Below, in pieces: positions 27,633 through 36,280 of a stretch of 64,000 bases of DNA. The DNA comes from Bacteroidales bacterium (GTDB lineage Bacteria; Bacteroidota; Bacteroidia; Bacteroidales; UBA10428). The number at the start of each line of letters is the position of its first letter. The first letter of the stretch is position 1. The notes below the pieces were generated by a model. It saw nothing but the letters and a program-made list of their open reading frames with translations. It ran no database searches and had not been told where the DNA came from. Location: NCBI GenBank assembly GCA_035299085.1, contig DATGXG010000045.1, forward strand, positions 62,001-126,000, in the 5' to 3' direction. Both the position numbers and the translations under genes were made by a program.

Positions 27633-27840
27633 CTGGATGCTGGATGCTGGATATTGGATACTGGATACTGGATGCTGGATACTGGATACTGGATACTGGA
27701 TGTTAGATACTGGATACCCAAACCGAATACAGAATACCGAATACCGAATACAGTAAACTCCATAAGTCCCATATGTCCCATACGTCCCATTAACCAACAC
27801 CGAACAAGGAACACCGATTTACGAATAACGAACTTTCTCA
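27633..27840. repeat. block of four different short tandem repeats
   Basis: Four arrays lie in a row. Twelve 7-bp units CTGGATR fill 27633-27716. Five 7-bp units of ACCGAAT type fill 27722-27756. Three 9-bp units (CATAAGTCC, CATATGTCC, CATACGTCC) fill 27761-27787. The minus-strand copy of the interspersed 39-bp repeat lies at 27794-27832. The block makes long spurious open frames on both strands. It separates the divergent Hdr-like operon and the first EamA gene. Confidence 0.9.
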
Positions 27841-27855
27841 CTATCTTGCGCCCCT

Positions 27856-28755
27856 ATGTGGATACTATTAGGAATTGTTTCTGCCGCTTTTCTGGGTTTT
27901 CATGAAATATTCAAGAAGACAGGGGTAAACCATAATGCCGTGTTACCTGTGCTGTTTCTCGGGTCAGCTTCTGCAGCGGTCCTGTTCATTCCAATGCTTA
28001 TTTTATCAACCTATTCTCCTGATTTGGCGGCAAGGGCAGGATTGTTGATTCCGCAATCCTCCTCGACAGGGCACCTCCTGTTTATGGTAAAATCGCTGGT
28101 TGTTGCAACCGCCTGGACATTCGGTTATTTCTCTGTGAAACATTTGCCGGTGACCCTGCTGGCCCCGATCAATGCATCAGGCCCTGTATGGACGATGCTC
28201 GGAGCACTTATTATATACCGCGAAAGCATGAACGCACTTCAGTGGACAGGTGTGGCCCTTTCACTCGTTTTTTATTATTCGCTGTCATTTGGAGGAAACA
28301 TAAAAGGCTCACAATCCACTGACAAACGGTGGTTGTTTTTTGCTTTTCTCAGCATCGTGTTTAACAGCATCAGTGCCCTCCTGGATAAATACCTTGTGCA
28401 ACACTATGACCGAATCTCCATGCAAGCCTGGTTTTCTGTTTACACTGCCCTGATTTTCCTTGTTATAGTCCTCGTAATCTGGTATCCTTCGAGAAAAACA
28501 ACTACGAAACTGCAGTGGAGGTGGTCGATTGCACTTATCGGGGTTTTCCTTGTAGCGGCAGATTTCTTTTATTTCAAGGCGCTTTCCTATGAGGGCTCAC
28601 TGGTTTCGGTACTTATTATCGTCCGCAGGGCATCGTCAGTAATTGTTTTCATTGCCGGGGCAGTTTATTTCAAGGAAAGCAGCCTCAGGCGACGAGGCCT
28701 TGTGCTGGCCGGTATTCTTGCCGGCGTTGCGCTGGTAGTGCTGGGGAGTCTTTGA
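27856..28755 (+). CDS. EamA/DMT-family transporter
   Basis: A 299-residue integral membrane protein with about ten membrane helices in two EamA repeats (about 1-135 and 150-299). Recognisable pieces are FGYFSVKHLPVTLLAPINASGP in repeat one and FKALSYEGSLVSVLIIVRRASS in repeat two. Members of the drug/metabolite transporter superfamily move amino acids, nucleotides or other metabolites across the inner membrane. The substrate cannot be read from sequence. The stop is followed by the third copy of the interspersed repeat. Confidence 0.85.
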   Translation: MWILLGIVSAAFLGFHEIFKKTGVNHNAVLPVLFLGSASAAVLFIPMLILSTYSPDLAARAGLLIPQSSSTGHLLFMVKSLVVATAWTFGYFSVKHLPVTLLAPINASGPVWTMLGALIIYRESMNALQWTGVALSLVFYYSLSFGGNIKGSQSTDKRWLFFAFLSIVFNSISALLDKYLVQHYDRISMQAWFSVYTALIFLVIVLVIWYPSRKTTTKLQWRWSIALIGVFLVAADFFYFKALSYEGSLVSVLIIVRRASSVIVFIAGAVYFKESSLRRRGLVLAGILAGVALVVLGSL

Positions 28756-28829
28756 TCTTCGATATTCGTAAATCGGTGTTCGGTGTTCGGTGTTCAGAAG
28801 TTTAGAAGTTTAGAAGTTCAGAAGTTTAA
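28755..28829. repeat. repeat-only gap between two EamA genes
   Basis: The gap contains the third copy of the interspersed repeat (28755-28795), which itself contains three 7-bp units CGGTGTT (28774-28794), then four 8-bp units AGAAGTTT/C (28796-28827). The last unit ends 2 bp before the ATG at 28830, so the leader of the second gene is built of repeat sequence. Confidence 0.9.
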
Positions 28830-29708
28830 ATGAAAAAATATTTAAAAAGCGGAATAATCCTGCTGATCCTGGCGGAATTTTGTTTTGCCGCCGCAACCGT
28901 ATTCGTAAAGTATGTTACCAACCATACTGACATTCCGGCAATTGAAATTACTTTTTTCAGGGTGTCGTTGGGCACTGTTATCGCCGCAGTGTATATGCGG
29001 CGCACCAAAACACGTTTCATTCCACAGAAGCCGATGCTCGTAATAGCCCGTGCCATATTCAGCTTTTCAGCCCTCGTAACATTTTTCTATGCCGTAGAAC
29101 ACAGTTCAGTCACCAATGGCAATATGCTTAACATGACTTATCCGGTGTTCATTTTCATGCTTGCCCCCCTGTTCAGACTTGAAAAGATGAACCGGTTTTC
29201 CCTTGTTTTTTTGGTTACAGCTATGACAGGGATTTACCTTGTTATTTTTCCCGATTTTTCACACGTAAACAAAGGTGACCTGGTGGGACTGTCATCCGGT
29301 ATTCTCGCAGCATTTGCCATTATCACGCTTTCGGTTGCCCGCGAATATGATTCTACTGTTCTTATTGTGTTTTACCTAATGGCTATCGGTACGGTCTGCA
29401 ATGCTTTTATGATGGCTCCAGTATTTGTGGCACCTTTACCTGCAGATTACATCCCTCTTTTTGCCAGTGGGGTACTCGGGGTAACCGGACAGGTTTTACT
29501 CACCATGGGATATAAAAATGTAAATGCCCGCGCTGGTTCCATGGTATCATCATCCCGAATTGTATTCGCTGCCCTTTTGGGTTTTATATTTTTTGCAGAA
29601 CCTCTTTTGCCAAGAATTGTGATTGGCGGATTACTTATCATTTTGTCAATTTTGGGTGTCAGCTTACTTCAGAAGCAAAAAAAGATATCCGCGGAGGATG
29701 AGCAATAA
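28830..29708 (+). CDS. EamA/DMT-family transporter
   Basis: A 292-residue membrane protein with about ten helices in two EamA repeats; typical segments are EITFFRVSLGTVIAAVYM and FFYAVEHSSVTNGNMLNMTYP in the first half and VLGVTGQVLLTMGYKNVNARAGS in the second. It is probably an inner-membrane metabolite exporter of unknown substrate. It follows another EamA gene on the same strand, but the two are only distantly related. Confidence 0.85.
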   Translation: MKKYLKSGIILLILAEFCFAAATVFVKYVTNHTDIPAIEITFFRVSLGTVIAAVYMRRTKTRFIPQKPMLVIARAIFSFSALVTFFYAVEHSSVTNGNMLNMTYPVFIFMLAPLFRLEKMNRFSLVFLVTAMTGIYLVIFPDFSHVNKGDLVGLSSGILAAFAIITLSVAREYDSTVLIVFYLMAIGTVCNAFMMAPVFVAPLPADYIPLFASGVLGVTGQVLLTMGYKNVNARAGSMVSSSRIVFAALLGFIFFAEPLLPRIVIGGLLIILSILGVSLLQKQKKISAEDEQ

Positions 29709-29714
29709 TTTTAA

Positions 29715-29722
29715 TAGTTTTG
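29715..29722 (+). promoter_or_regulatory. -7 box before the DedA gene
   Basis: TAGTTTTG matches TAnnTTTG exactly, 17 bp before the ATG at 29740 and just after the stop of the preceding gene. Confidence 0.55.
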
Positions 29723-29739
29723 CACTTTAAAGTTAAACA

Positions 29740-30402
29740 ATGAGCGACCTGATCCATTTTTTCATCGATTTCGTTCTGCATATCGATAAACATTTAGTTG
29801 AAATCGTTACCCAGTATCAATCATGGACCTATGCCATCCTGTTCCTGATTATTTTCTGTGAAACCGGTCTTGTTGTGACTCCGTTTCTTCCGGGTGATTC
29901 ATTGTTGTTTGCCGCCGGAGCAGTTGCAGCCATGCAGGGACACCCGCTAAATATCGTGTTTATTATTCCGCTTTTATTCCTGGCTGCCTTTCTTGGCGAT
30001 AATACGAATTATTCGATCGGCAGATTACTTGGTGGAAAAGTATATGAAAAGGACTATAAACTGATTAAGCGGAAATATCTCGATGAAACTCATGCATTTT
30101 ATGAAAAGCATGGCGGCGTTACGCTTATCATTGCCCGATTCATGCCTATTATAAGGACTTTTGCACCATTTGTAGCCGGTGTGGGTACGATGAAGTATAT
30201 GAGATTCCTCGCTTTCTGCATCATGGGAAATGCCATCTGGGTTACCCTTTTCAGCCTGGCAGGATACTTTTTCGGGAATATTCCTTTTGTTAAGGAAAAC
30301 TTCTCCATTGTGGTTCTGGCCATTATAGCCGTTTCCTTTATTCCGCCATTTTATGCTTTTGTAAAGCAGTTTTTGCTGTCAAGGCGAAATCGCAAATCGT
30401 AA
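29740..30402 (+). CDS. DedA family membrane protein
   Basis: A 220-residue DedA/SNARE-associated (VTT domain) protein with four or five membrane segments. Family motifs are visible: ETGLVVTPFLPGDSLLFAAG near the first helix pair and ARFMPIIRTFAPFVAGVGTM in the centre, which carries the conserved Arg and Pro. DedA proteins of bacteria act in undecaprenyl-phosphate or phospholipid translocation and in membrane homeostasis. Its final codons and stop lie in a tandem repeat shared with the convergent transaminase gene. Confidence 0.9.
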   Translation: MSDLIHFFIDFVLHIDKHLVEIVTQYQSWTYAILFLIIFCETGLVVTPFLPGDSLLFAAGAVAAMQGHPLNIVFIIPLLFLAAFLGDNTNYSIGRLLGGKVYEKDYKLIKRKYLDETHAFYEKHGGVTLIIARFMPIIRTFAPFVAGVGTMKYMRFLAFCIMGNAIWVTLFSLAGYFFGNIPFVKENFSIVVLAIIAVSFIPPFYAFVKQFLLSRRNRKS

Positions 30403-30419
30403 ATCGCTAAATCGTAAAT
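30384..30419. repeat. AAATCG-type tandem repeat across two gene ends
   Basis: About five units of the form GC/GT-AAATC with 7-8 bp period. It encodes the C-terminal Arg-Asn-Arg-Lys-Ser and stop of the DedA gene on the plus strand and the last residues and stop of the transaminase on the minus strand. Confidence 0.85.
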
Positions 30420-31285
30420 TTTTCACCCGCAAGCTCTTCATAAGTCATTCGAAAGAATTCCTGCTGGATGCGACGGGTGACAGGGCCTGGTTTTCCGTTT
30501 CCCACAACATGATCGTTTATTTTAACCACCGGCATTACTTCGCTTCCTGTACCCGTAAGAAACCATTCATCATAAGAAGTTATGGCTGATTCTTCGATAG
30601 GCTTTTCAACTACCGGAATCCCCAACTTCTTACATATCCTCAATACAGCAAGTTTTGTGATTCCCGGTAAAATAAGATTTGAATCCGGGTGAGTCTGCAC
30701 GACACCGTTTTTAACAGCCAGTATATTTGAATGGGAAGCTTCGGTAACAAAGCCGTTACGTACAAGGACACATTCAAATGCGCCCTGTGACGCAACTTCG
30801 TCAAAAAGTAATGTATTGGGAAGCAATGCGATCGACTTTACATTGCATTTAAGCCAACGAATGTCCTCACGGGTCAAAACCTGCACACCTTCTGATAATT
30901 CCGTTATGCAAACCGGCATATGAAATGCCCTGGCAAAGATTGTCGGTTTCACATCATTTCCCGGAAACCTGTGGATTCTGGGTGCGGCCCCCCTTGTTAT
31001 CTGGATGTAAACACCTGCATGAAGTTTTTTAAGAGTATTTGTTTCGATAAGAGCGCTGCATACGTCATGCAACTTTTCGGTTTCAGTATAATTTATTTTA
31101 ATTTCTTTTAGGCTGTTGACAAGCCTGTCCATATGTTCGGCGAAATAAAAAGCTTTGTTTTTATAAAATTTTACAACCTCATAAACGCCGTCAGCAAAAT
31201 AGAAACCCCTGTCATCAGGAGAGATGTATGCGCGGTCATGACTGATAAACTGACCATTAAGGTAAACCGTTGAAGGTCGCAGCAT
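30407..31285 (-). CDS. dat: D-amino-acid transaminase (class IV PLP enzyme)
   Basis: A 292-residue fold-type IV aminotransferase. The segment EDIRWLKCNVKSIALL, with PLP lysine Lys150, closely matches Bacillus D-alanine aminotransferase rather than IlvE. So do VTEASHSNILAV, LPGITKLAVL and GKPGPVTRRIQ. It would interconvert D-alanine and D-glutamate with their 2-oxoacids, feeding peptidoglycan precursors. A branched-chain aminotransferase is the main alternative within the family. It is a single gene with its own promoter box; its C-terminus ends in a tandem repeat. Confidence 0.88.
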   Translation of the reverse strand: MLRPSTVYLNGQFISHDRAYISPDDRGFYFADGVYEVVKFYKNKAFYFAEHMDRLVNSLKEIKINYTETEKLHDVCSALIETNTLKKLHAGVYIQITRGAAPRIHRFPGNDVKPTIFARAFHMPVCITELSEGVQVLTREDIRWLKCNVKSIALLPNTLLFDEVASQGAFECVLVRNGFVTEASHSNILAVKNGVVQTHPDSNLILPGITKLAVLRICKKLGIPVVEKPIEESAITSYDEWFLTGTGSEVMPVVKINDHVVGNGKPGPVTRRIQQEFFRMTYEELAGEKFTI

Positions 31286-31305
31286 ATGAATAGTGTTAAC
31301 TATCG

Positions 31306-31313
31306 CAAAGATA
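31306..31313 (-). promoter_or_regulatory. -7 box before the transaminase
   Basis: The minus strand reads TATCTTTG, an exact TAnnTTTG match, 20 bp before the ATG at 31285. Confidence 0.55.
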
Positions 31314-31340
31314 GCGAAACCTCAAATCAATAAACCACCG

Positions 31341-31838
31341 CTATTTTTTCATGTAGCTTGCAGGATCAAGAGCTGACCGGTTCCAACTGAGCAGAAATCG
31401 CTTTACTTTTTCAGGATCATATCCTTTGCCTTGTTCAAGCAAGCCCGAATCCTGCGTATGCAGCCGTTTGCCCGATTCATCCAAAACAAGGAGAACCGGA
31501 AATCCAAAACGCTGGGGATACTCAAGACTGGCAAGAATTTCGGGATTTTTATTTTCAGGACTGTAGTTGATAAGCATGAACACATAATCTGCTTTCATAA
31601 TGGAGTCAACCTGCACATCTGTATGCATGAAATTATGTAACCGGATACACCAGGGACACCAGTTACCACCCACCTGGATCAGCACCCGTTTCTTCTGTTC
31701 TTTAGCCTGTTTTAAAGCAGCAGCCAGATCATCCTGAGCATTTGCCATGGGATTATAAATAGCAGGACCCTGACTTTGCTGTGCTTTTGAAGGCATGAGC
31801 ATCAGAAAGCCGATAAATAGGATAACAAGATGTTTCAT
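31341..31838 (-). CDS. secreted thioredoxin-fold protein
   Basis: A 165-residue protein with a signal peptide (1 to about 20) and a thioredoxin-like domain of the thioredoxin_7/DUF255 kind. The redox motif CPWC is at Cys61 and Cys64 (GGNWCPWCIRLHNF), and a cis-proline segment (RFGFPVLLVLD) follows. It probably acts in the periplasm as a disulfide reductase or isomerase. It lies between the transaminase and flavodoxin genes on the same strand, with 44 bp to the flavodoxin. Confidence 0.85.
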   Translation of the reverse strand: MKHLVILFIGFLMLMPSKAQQSQGPAIYNPMANAQDDLAAALKQAKEQKKRVLIQVGGNWCPWCIRLHNFMHTDVQVDSIMKADYVFMLINYSPENKNPEILASLEYPQRFGFPVLLVLDESGKRLHTQDSGLLEQGKGYDPEKVKRFLLSWNRSALDPASYMKK

Positions 31839-31882
31839 GAGAAGTAATTTGAATGAATCAACTAAAGTTTCGAACGGCCAAT

Positions 31883-32395
31883 TTAGGATTTTTGATTGAA
31901 TTCCGACTTAAGTTGTTCAACCCATTTCTTAACCTTAGCACCGACCTGTGAGGCACCATTTTCAAAATCAAGCGCCAAACCCAAAAAGTGATCGTCTTCC
32001 AATGCCTTTGAACTTTCAAAGGTGTAGCCTGAAGTACTTGTAAATCCTGTTAATTTAGCGCCCCTGCTTTTCAGTAAACGGGCCATTATGCCAATTCCGT
32101 CAACAAAATTTTCAGGATATCCTTTTTGATTTCCGTTACCAAAAACGGCTATCGATTTGCCTTTTAAATCCATATCTTCAATGGCCGGAACAAACTCATC
32201 CCAATAGTTGGGAAGTTCACCGTCGAACCAGGTCGGAACTCCCAGTATAAGATTCTTGTAGGACAGGAATTCCTTTTCGGTCAATGTCTCCGCATTAACT
32301 TTCACTACGGCATCACCGAATTCCTGTGCGATTTTCTCAGCGGCCTGTGTTGTTTTTCTTGTGTTGAAACTGTATATCAGCGCAATCTTATCCAT
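31883..32395 (-). CDS. flavodoxin
   Basis: A 170-residue long-chain flavodoxin, an FMN protein that carries single electrons at low potential. Visible are the phosphate-binding loop SFNTRKTTQAA (about 9-19), the FMN-stacking GVPTWFDGELPNYWDEF segment and VFGNGNQKGYPENFVDG. It lies 22 bp after the E1 gene on the same strand, so it could be co-transcribed with the oxoacid dehydrogenase genes; flavodoxin usually serves oxoacid:ferredoxin-type reactions, so the link may be only positional. Confidence 0.9.
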   Translation of the reverse strand: MDKIALIYSFNTRKTTQAAEKIAQEFGDAVVKVNAETLTEKEFLSYKNLILGVPTWFDGELPNYWDEFVPAIEDMDLKGKSIAVFGNGNQKGYPENFVDGIGIMARLLKSRGAKLTGFTSTSGYTFESSKALEDDHFLGLALDFENGASQVGAKVKKWVEQLKSEFNQKS

Positions 32396-32417
32396 GTTAT
32401 CTTAGCGATTTGAGAAT

Positions 32418-34496
32418 TCAAAAATCAAGCAACTCTTTCATAGCTTTTTCAATCTTATCTGCATCCGGAAGAATAGCTTTTTCAAGAATACGGTTGAATC
32501 CGACCGGTGTAAATAAAGATCCCACTCTTCTGACCGGGCCGTCGAGATATTCAAATGCTTCTTCGGTAATCATAGCGGATAATTCCCCTCCGAATCCCGA
32601 GAAGACTTTATCTTCATGGACTACAAGCACCTTTCCTGTTTTTTTAACGGAATTCAGAATGGTCTCTTTATCCAGCGGAATCAGTGACCTTAGGTCGATA
32701 ACCTCAATGGAGGCTCCTGTTTCCTTTGCCAACTTTCCGGCTGCCTGAAGGCACATATGAGAGGCATTCCCGTATGTAAGCACAGTCAAGTCGCTGCCTT
32801 CCATTCTTATCCTTGCCTTTCCAAAGGGCACCTCAAAATCTTCAGGAACCGGTGTGGCAGCAATGGGTGAGTTATAAAGCGCTTTGGGCTCCATGAACAT
32901 CGTGAAGCCTTCACTTTTCATGCACGTTCTCAATAAACCGGCAGCATCATCGGCAAATGAAGGATATACAATTCTCACCCCCGGAAAGGTCGTCAGCGCA
33001 CCCTCGATAGTCTGCGAATGGTATAGTCCGCCACCGATGTACCCCCCCGACGCAAGCCTTACGGTTACATTAGGAGAAAACTGGCCGTTCGATCTCCAGT
33101 AATCATGAGTCGTTTCTACAAATTGCTCCATGGCCGGCCAAAAATAATCGGCAAATTCGGCACCTTCAACAACCAGCCTGATTTTCTTATTGAACCTCGA
33201 CATACCGTTGGCTGTACCGAGTATGAAATCTTCTGCAATAGGAGCATTGAAAACTCTTTCAATGCCAAATTCCTGCTGCATGCCTTTTGTGACGTTGAAT
33301 ATTCCGCCTTTATCCTTGTTGGCTATATCCTGTCCCCAGATAAATGTATCGGGATTTGCCCTGAATTCAGCTTTCAGTGTTTCGTTTATAGCCTCTATCA
33401 GTTTCTTCTTCGGGCCTTCGTCGTTATGAAGTCCTTCAGGATACTTTTGTGAAACATACGGATCGGGCCATACAAAACTGGTGACCGATTCGGGAGCAGG
33501 ATCAGGCGCTGCCATCCCCTTTTTGTGAGCTTCCTTGACTTCAGCCTTTGCTTTTTCTTCGATTGCTTTTAATTCTTCTTCAGTGAACCGGTTATAGCGG
33601 ATGAGCAAGCGGTGGAATTTTCCGAGCGGATCATAATCGCTTACGTAATTCAGTTCGGCATCATCACGATACAGCTCATGACGGTCAGAATTGGAATGCG
33701 ATTTTATTCGCACACAGTTTGCCTGCACAATGCAGGGCTTCTGATTTTTGATTGCCCACTCCTTTGCTTCGGTCATGGCATTCATGGAATCAAATACGTC
33801 CTTCCCGTTACAATGAATGATTCTCAGATTTTTAAATCCTCTGAAATTATTGGCCACTTTACGGTTCGCCGTCTGATCCGCTTTGGGAACAGAAATACCG
33901 TAACCATTATCCTGGAATACAAATATTACAGGTAACTGTTCATTAGAAGCGCCATTAACCGCTTCATAAACATATCCTTCGGAAACCGACGACTCACCCT
34001 GTGAACTAATACTTACTCCTTTGTGATTGTATTTTTTCATTCCCCTTCCAACACCCACTGCATGAAGGGCATGATTGCCTGTGGCTGAAGACACATTGTG
34101 AATATTCCATTCAGGTTTTGCAAAGTGGTTCGACATATGCCTGCCGCCACCAGCCACATCAGGGGCTTTTGAAATTCCGTTGTAAATAATTTCTTCCGCT
34201 GTTAAGCCGGAGGAAATGGCCGTAAGCATATCGCGGTAATAGGGGAAAAGATGGTCGGTCTGGCGATCAAAAATTTGTCCGATTGCCAGCTGAATTCCGT
34301 CATGGCCGGCATAAGGCGCATGGTATGACCACCCTATCGCCTGTTTCAGGTAATTAGGTGCACGGTCATCCAGTATCCTGCCTATAACCAACAGGTAAAA
34401 CCATTTTGACAGCGTTTCTTTATCTGTATTTTTTACGCCGAACCGTTTCGGTATTTCTAATTCTGTTATTGCTCCGGGAAGCGAAGTGTAATTCAT
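32418..34496 (-). CDS. branched-chain 2-oxoacid dehydrogenase E1, alpha-beta fusion
   Basis: A 692-residue thiamine-diphosphate enzyme. Residues 1 to about 340 are the alpha part, with the ThDP region around SSQGESSVSEGYVYEAVNGA and QDNGYGIS. Residues about 360-692 are the beta part, with EDFILGTANGMS and GGYIGGGLYHSQTIEG. Bacteroidota commonly carry this fused form, which decarboxylates branched-chain (or other) 2-oxoacids and transfers the acyl group to the E2 lipoyl arm. I took the ATG at 34496 over the GTG one codon earlier. It lies 14 bp after the E2 gene. No E3 gene is in the window. Confidence 0.9.
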   Translation of the reverse strand: MNYTSLPGAITELEIPKRFGVKNTDKETLSKWFYLLVIGRILDDRAPNYLKQAIGWSYHAPYAGHDGIQLAIGQIFDRQTDHLFPYYRDMLTAISSGLTAEEIIYNGISKAPDVAGGGRHMSNHFAKPEWNIHNVSSATGNHALHAVGVGRGMKKYNHKGVSISSQGESSVSEGYVYEAVNGASNEQLPVIFVFQDNGYGISVPKADQTANRKVANNFRGFKNLRIIHCNGKDVFDSMNAMTEAKEWAIKNQKPCIVQANCVRIKSHSNSDRHELYRDDAELNYVSDYDPLGKFHRLLIRYNRFTEEELKAIEEKAKAEVKEAHKKGMAAPDPAPESVTSFVWPDPYVSQKYPEGLHNDEGPKKKLIEAINETLKAEFRANPDTFIWGQDIANKDKGGIFNVTKGMQQEFGIERVFNAPIAEDFILGTANGMSRFNKKIRLVVEGAEFADYFWPAMEQFVETTHDYWRSNGQFSPNVTVRLASGGYIGGGLYHSQTIEGALTTFPGVRIVYPSFADDAAGLLRTCMKSEGFTMFMEPKALYNSPIAATPVPEDFEVPFGKARIRMEGSDLTVLTYGNASHMCLQAAGKLAKETGASIEVIDLRSLIPLDKETILNSVKKTGKVLVVHEDKVFSGFGGELSAMITEEAFEYLDGPVRRVGSLFTPVGFNRILEKAILPDADKIEKAMKELLDF

Positions 34497-34510
34497 CACG
34501 TATTTTAAAG

Positions 34511-35896
34511 TTAAACCTCTCTGTTAATATCAAATTGTTCAAGTATATCGGCAATCCTTCTCAGGAACATTCCTCCGAGAGCCCCGTCTACAACCCTGTG
34601 ATCATAAGAGAGTGACAGGATCATCTTATGCCTTATGGCGATTACATCTCCTGTGGGAGTCTCAATCACTGCAGGTTTCTTTTCAATATTTCCCGTAGCA
34701 AGAATGGCAACCTGGGGTTGATTGATGATGGGTGTGCCTGTAATATTCCGGAATGTGCCAAAGTTTGAAATGGTAAATGTTCCTCCCTGAATATCATCGG
34801 GAGACAGGGAACTGTTGCGGGCTGCCTCGCTGAGACGGTTCAGCTCCACTGCCAGTCCAACCATGCTCTTCTGGTCGGCATTTTTGAGAACAGGAACGAT
34901 CAAATTTCCGTTTTTCAAGGCAACTGCAAATCCGATATTGATGTTTTTCCTGAGAATAATTTTATCCCCGTCAACTGAAGCATTCACACCGGGGTATTCA
35001 CGCAAGGCTTTGGCTGTGGCTTCAAGGAAAGCGGGCATGAAAGTGAGTTTTATTTTTTCACGTTTTGCGAAACTGTCTTTTACCTTTTCACGCCAAAGTG
35101 CAAGGTTTGTTACATCAGCCTCCACAAAATTGGTTACATGAGGAGAAACCTGCTTTGACATCACCATGTGATCTGCAATCATCTTCCTCATCCGGTCCAT
35201 CTGTACAATTTCATCTCCGGCCATAGCACTGACGTTCACTTTAGCAGGGGCAGGCCTGTCTGCAGGTACCGCTTTGGCTGTTGTATCCTGTTTAGCCTGG
35301 GCAGGTTGATTACTACGCTGTTCAAGGTATTTGAGAATATCCTGTTTCCTTACACGTCCGTTTTCACCGGTACCTTTTATTGAATCGAGCTCTGCTCCAC
35401 TGATCTTTTCTTTACGTGCAATGCTCATTACAAGAGGAGAATAAAAACGATCCGACTCACCAGCTTCTTCATCAAAATTTCCACCCTGTGTGCCTGTGGA
35501 GGGTTCATCGGTAATGGCGCCATCAGCAGGCTGATTTGACGCGGTTTTTAATTCTCCGGCTCCGGCTGTTGATTTGGCCTGGGTCGTTTCGGCGGCTACC
35601 GGTTTTGATTCTTTAGCCTGAGGCTTTTCTTGATTTTCCGATACTTCACCCTGACCTTCGGTGTTGATAACTGCAATTACTTCACCTACCGGGACCAGTG
35701 CGTTCTCGGCAAACAAAATTTTTAAAACTTTACCCGCTACGGGCGACGGGATTTCTGAATCCACTTTATCAGTGGCTATTTCCAGTAAGACAGCATCTTC
35801 TTCGATCACGTCTCCCGGTTTCACAAGCCAGCGTGTAATTGTGGCTTCCTGAACACTCTCGCCCAATTTGGGCATTACTAAGTTAAAATCTGCCAT
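34511..35896 (-). CDS. 2-oxoacid dehydrogenase E2 (dihydrolipoamide acyltransferase)
   Basis: A 461-residue E2. The N-terminal lipoyl domain has its lysine in EIATDKVDSEI (Lys44). After a linker rich in Ala, Pro and Glu comes the E1/E3-binding domain (SPLVMSIARKEKISG to KQDILKYL, about 150-190). The catalytic acyltransferase domain (about 230-461) has the active site DHRVVDGALGG (His433, Asp437). It is the first gene of the E2-E1 operon, with a -7 box upstream. The E1 partner type suggests branched-chain oxoacids, giving iso- and anteiso-acyl-CoA primers. Confidence 0.92.
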   Translation of the reverse strand: MADFNLVMPKLGESVQEATITRWLVKPGDVIEEDAVLLEIATDKVDSEIPSPVAGKVLKILFAENALVPVGEVIAVINTEGQGEVSENQEKPQAKESKPVAAETTQAKSTAGAGELKTASNQPADGAITDEPSTGTQGGNFDEEAGESDRFYSPLVMSIARKEKISGAELDSIKGTGENGRVRKQDILKYLEQRSNQPAQAKQDTTAKAVPADRPAPAKVNVSAMAGDEIVQMDRMRKMIADHMVMSKQVSPHVTNFVEADVTNLALWREKVKDSFAKREKIKLTFMPAFLEATAKALREYPGVNASVDGDKIILRKNINIGFAVALKNGNLIVPVLKNADQKSMVGLAVELNRLSEAARNSSLSPDDIQGGTFTISNFGTFRNITGTPIINQPQVAILATGNIEKKPAVIETPTGDVIAIRHKMILSLSYDHRVVDGALGGMFLRRIADILEQFDINREV

Positions 35897-36280
35897 GTGA
35901 TATTATTCCTATAAATCAAATATACGAAAATTCAAAAGTATCCTATACGAAGAATAACACCAAATCATTTACAGGGTTCATTTGTTCAACAAAATTTAAT
36001 GGGAAGGAACTCACAGAAAACATATAATCTTAGCTATAATACTGTTTTTTAAATGAACTGTTTTAGTCCTTCAGACACGTAACTGTTTGGCATGAATTAG
36101 CAAAAACTAAAACAATCGTTAGACAAAACCTAAGTTTATCATAGTTCGGAAAATATTTTCCTCCCTGAATTTTTACCGTAAATCCCAGTTCCGGGTAGTT
36201 AACCACAAAAGTTTGATTGGAAGCCTGATAAGCGGTAATTTTTAACTACAATCTGTATCAAATAACTAATACCTATCCCT
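35897..36280. other. divergent intergenic region
   Basis: These 384 bp contain the promoter boxes for the E2 gene (35927-35940) and the AT-rich leader of the secreted propeller gene. There is a 14-bp perfect palindrome GGAAAATATTTTCC at 36148-36161, a possible operator. I see no clear plus-strand -7 box and no further gene. Confidence 0.4.
35927..35940 (-). promoter_or_regulatory. two overlapping -7 boxes before the E2-E1 operon
   Basis: On the minus strand TACTTTTG (35933-35940) and TATATTTG (35927-35934) both match TAnnTTTG, with the nearer one 31 bp before the ATG at 35896. Confidence 0.5.

Noticed and set aside
27581-27905. Open frames on both strands across 27.6-27.9 kb
   Set aside because: They are read through 7-bp tandem repeats and give repetitive peptides (Trp-Ile-Leu-Asp type on one strand, Ser-Ile-Gln-Tyr-Pro on the other); neither has a start context or homologous look.
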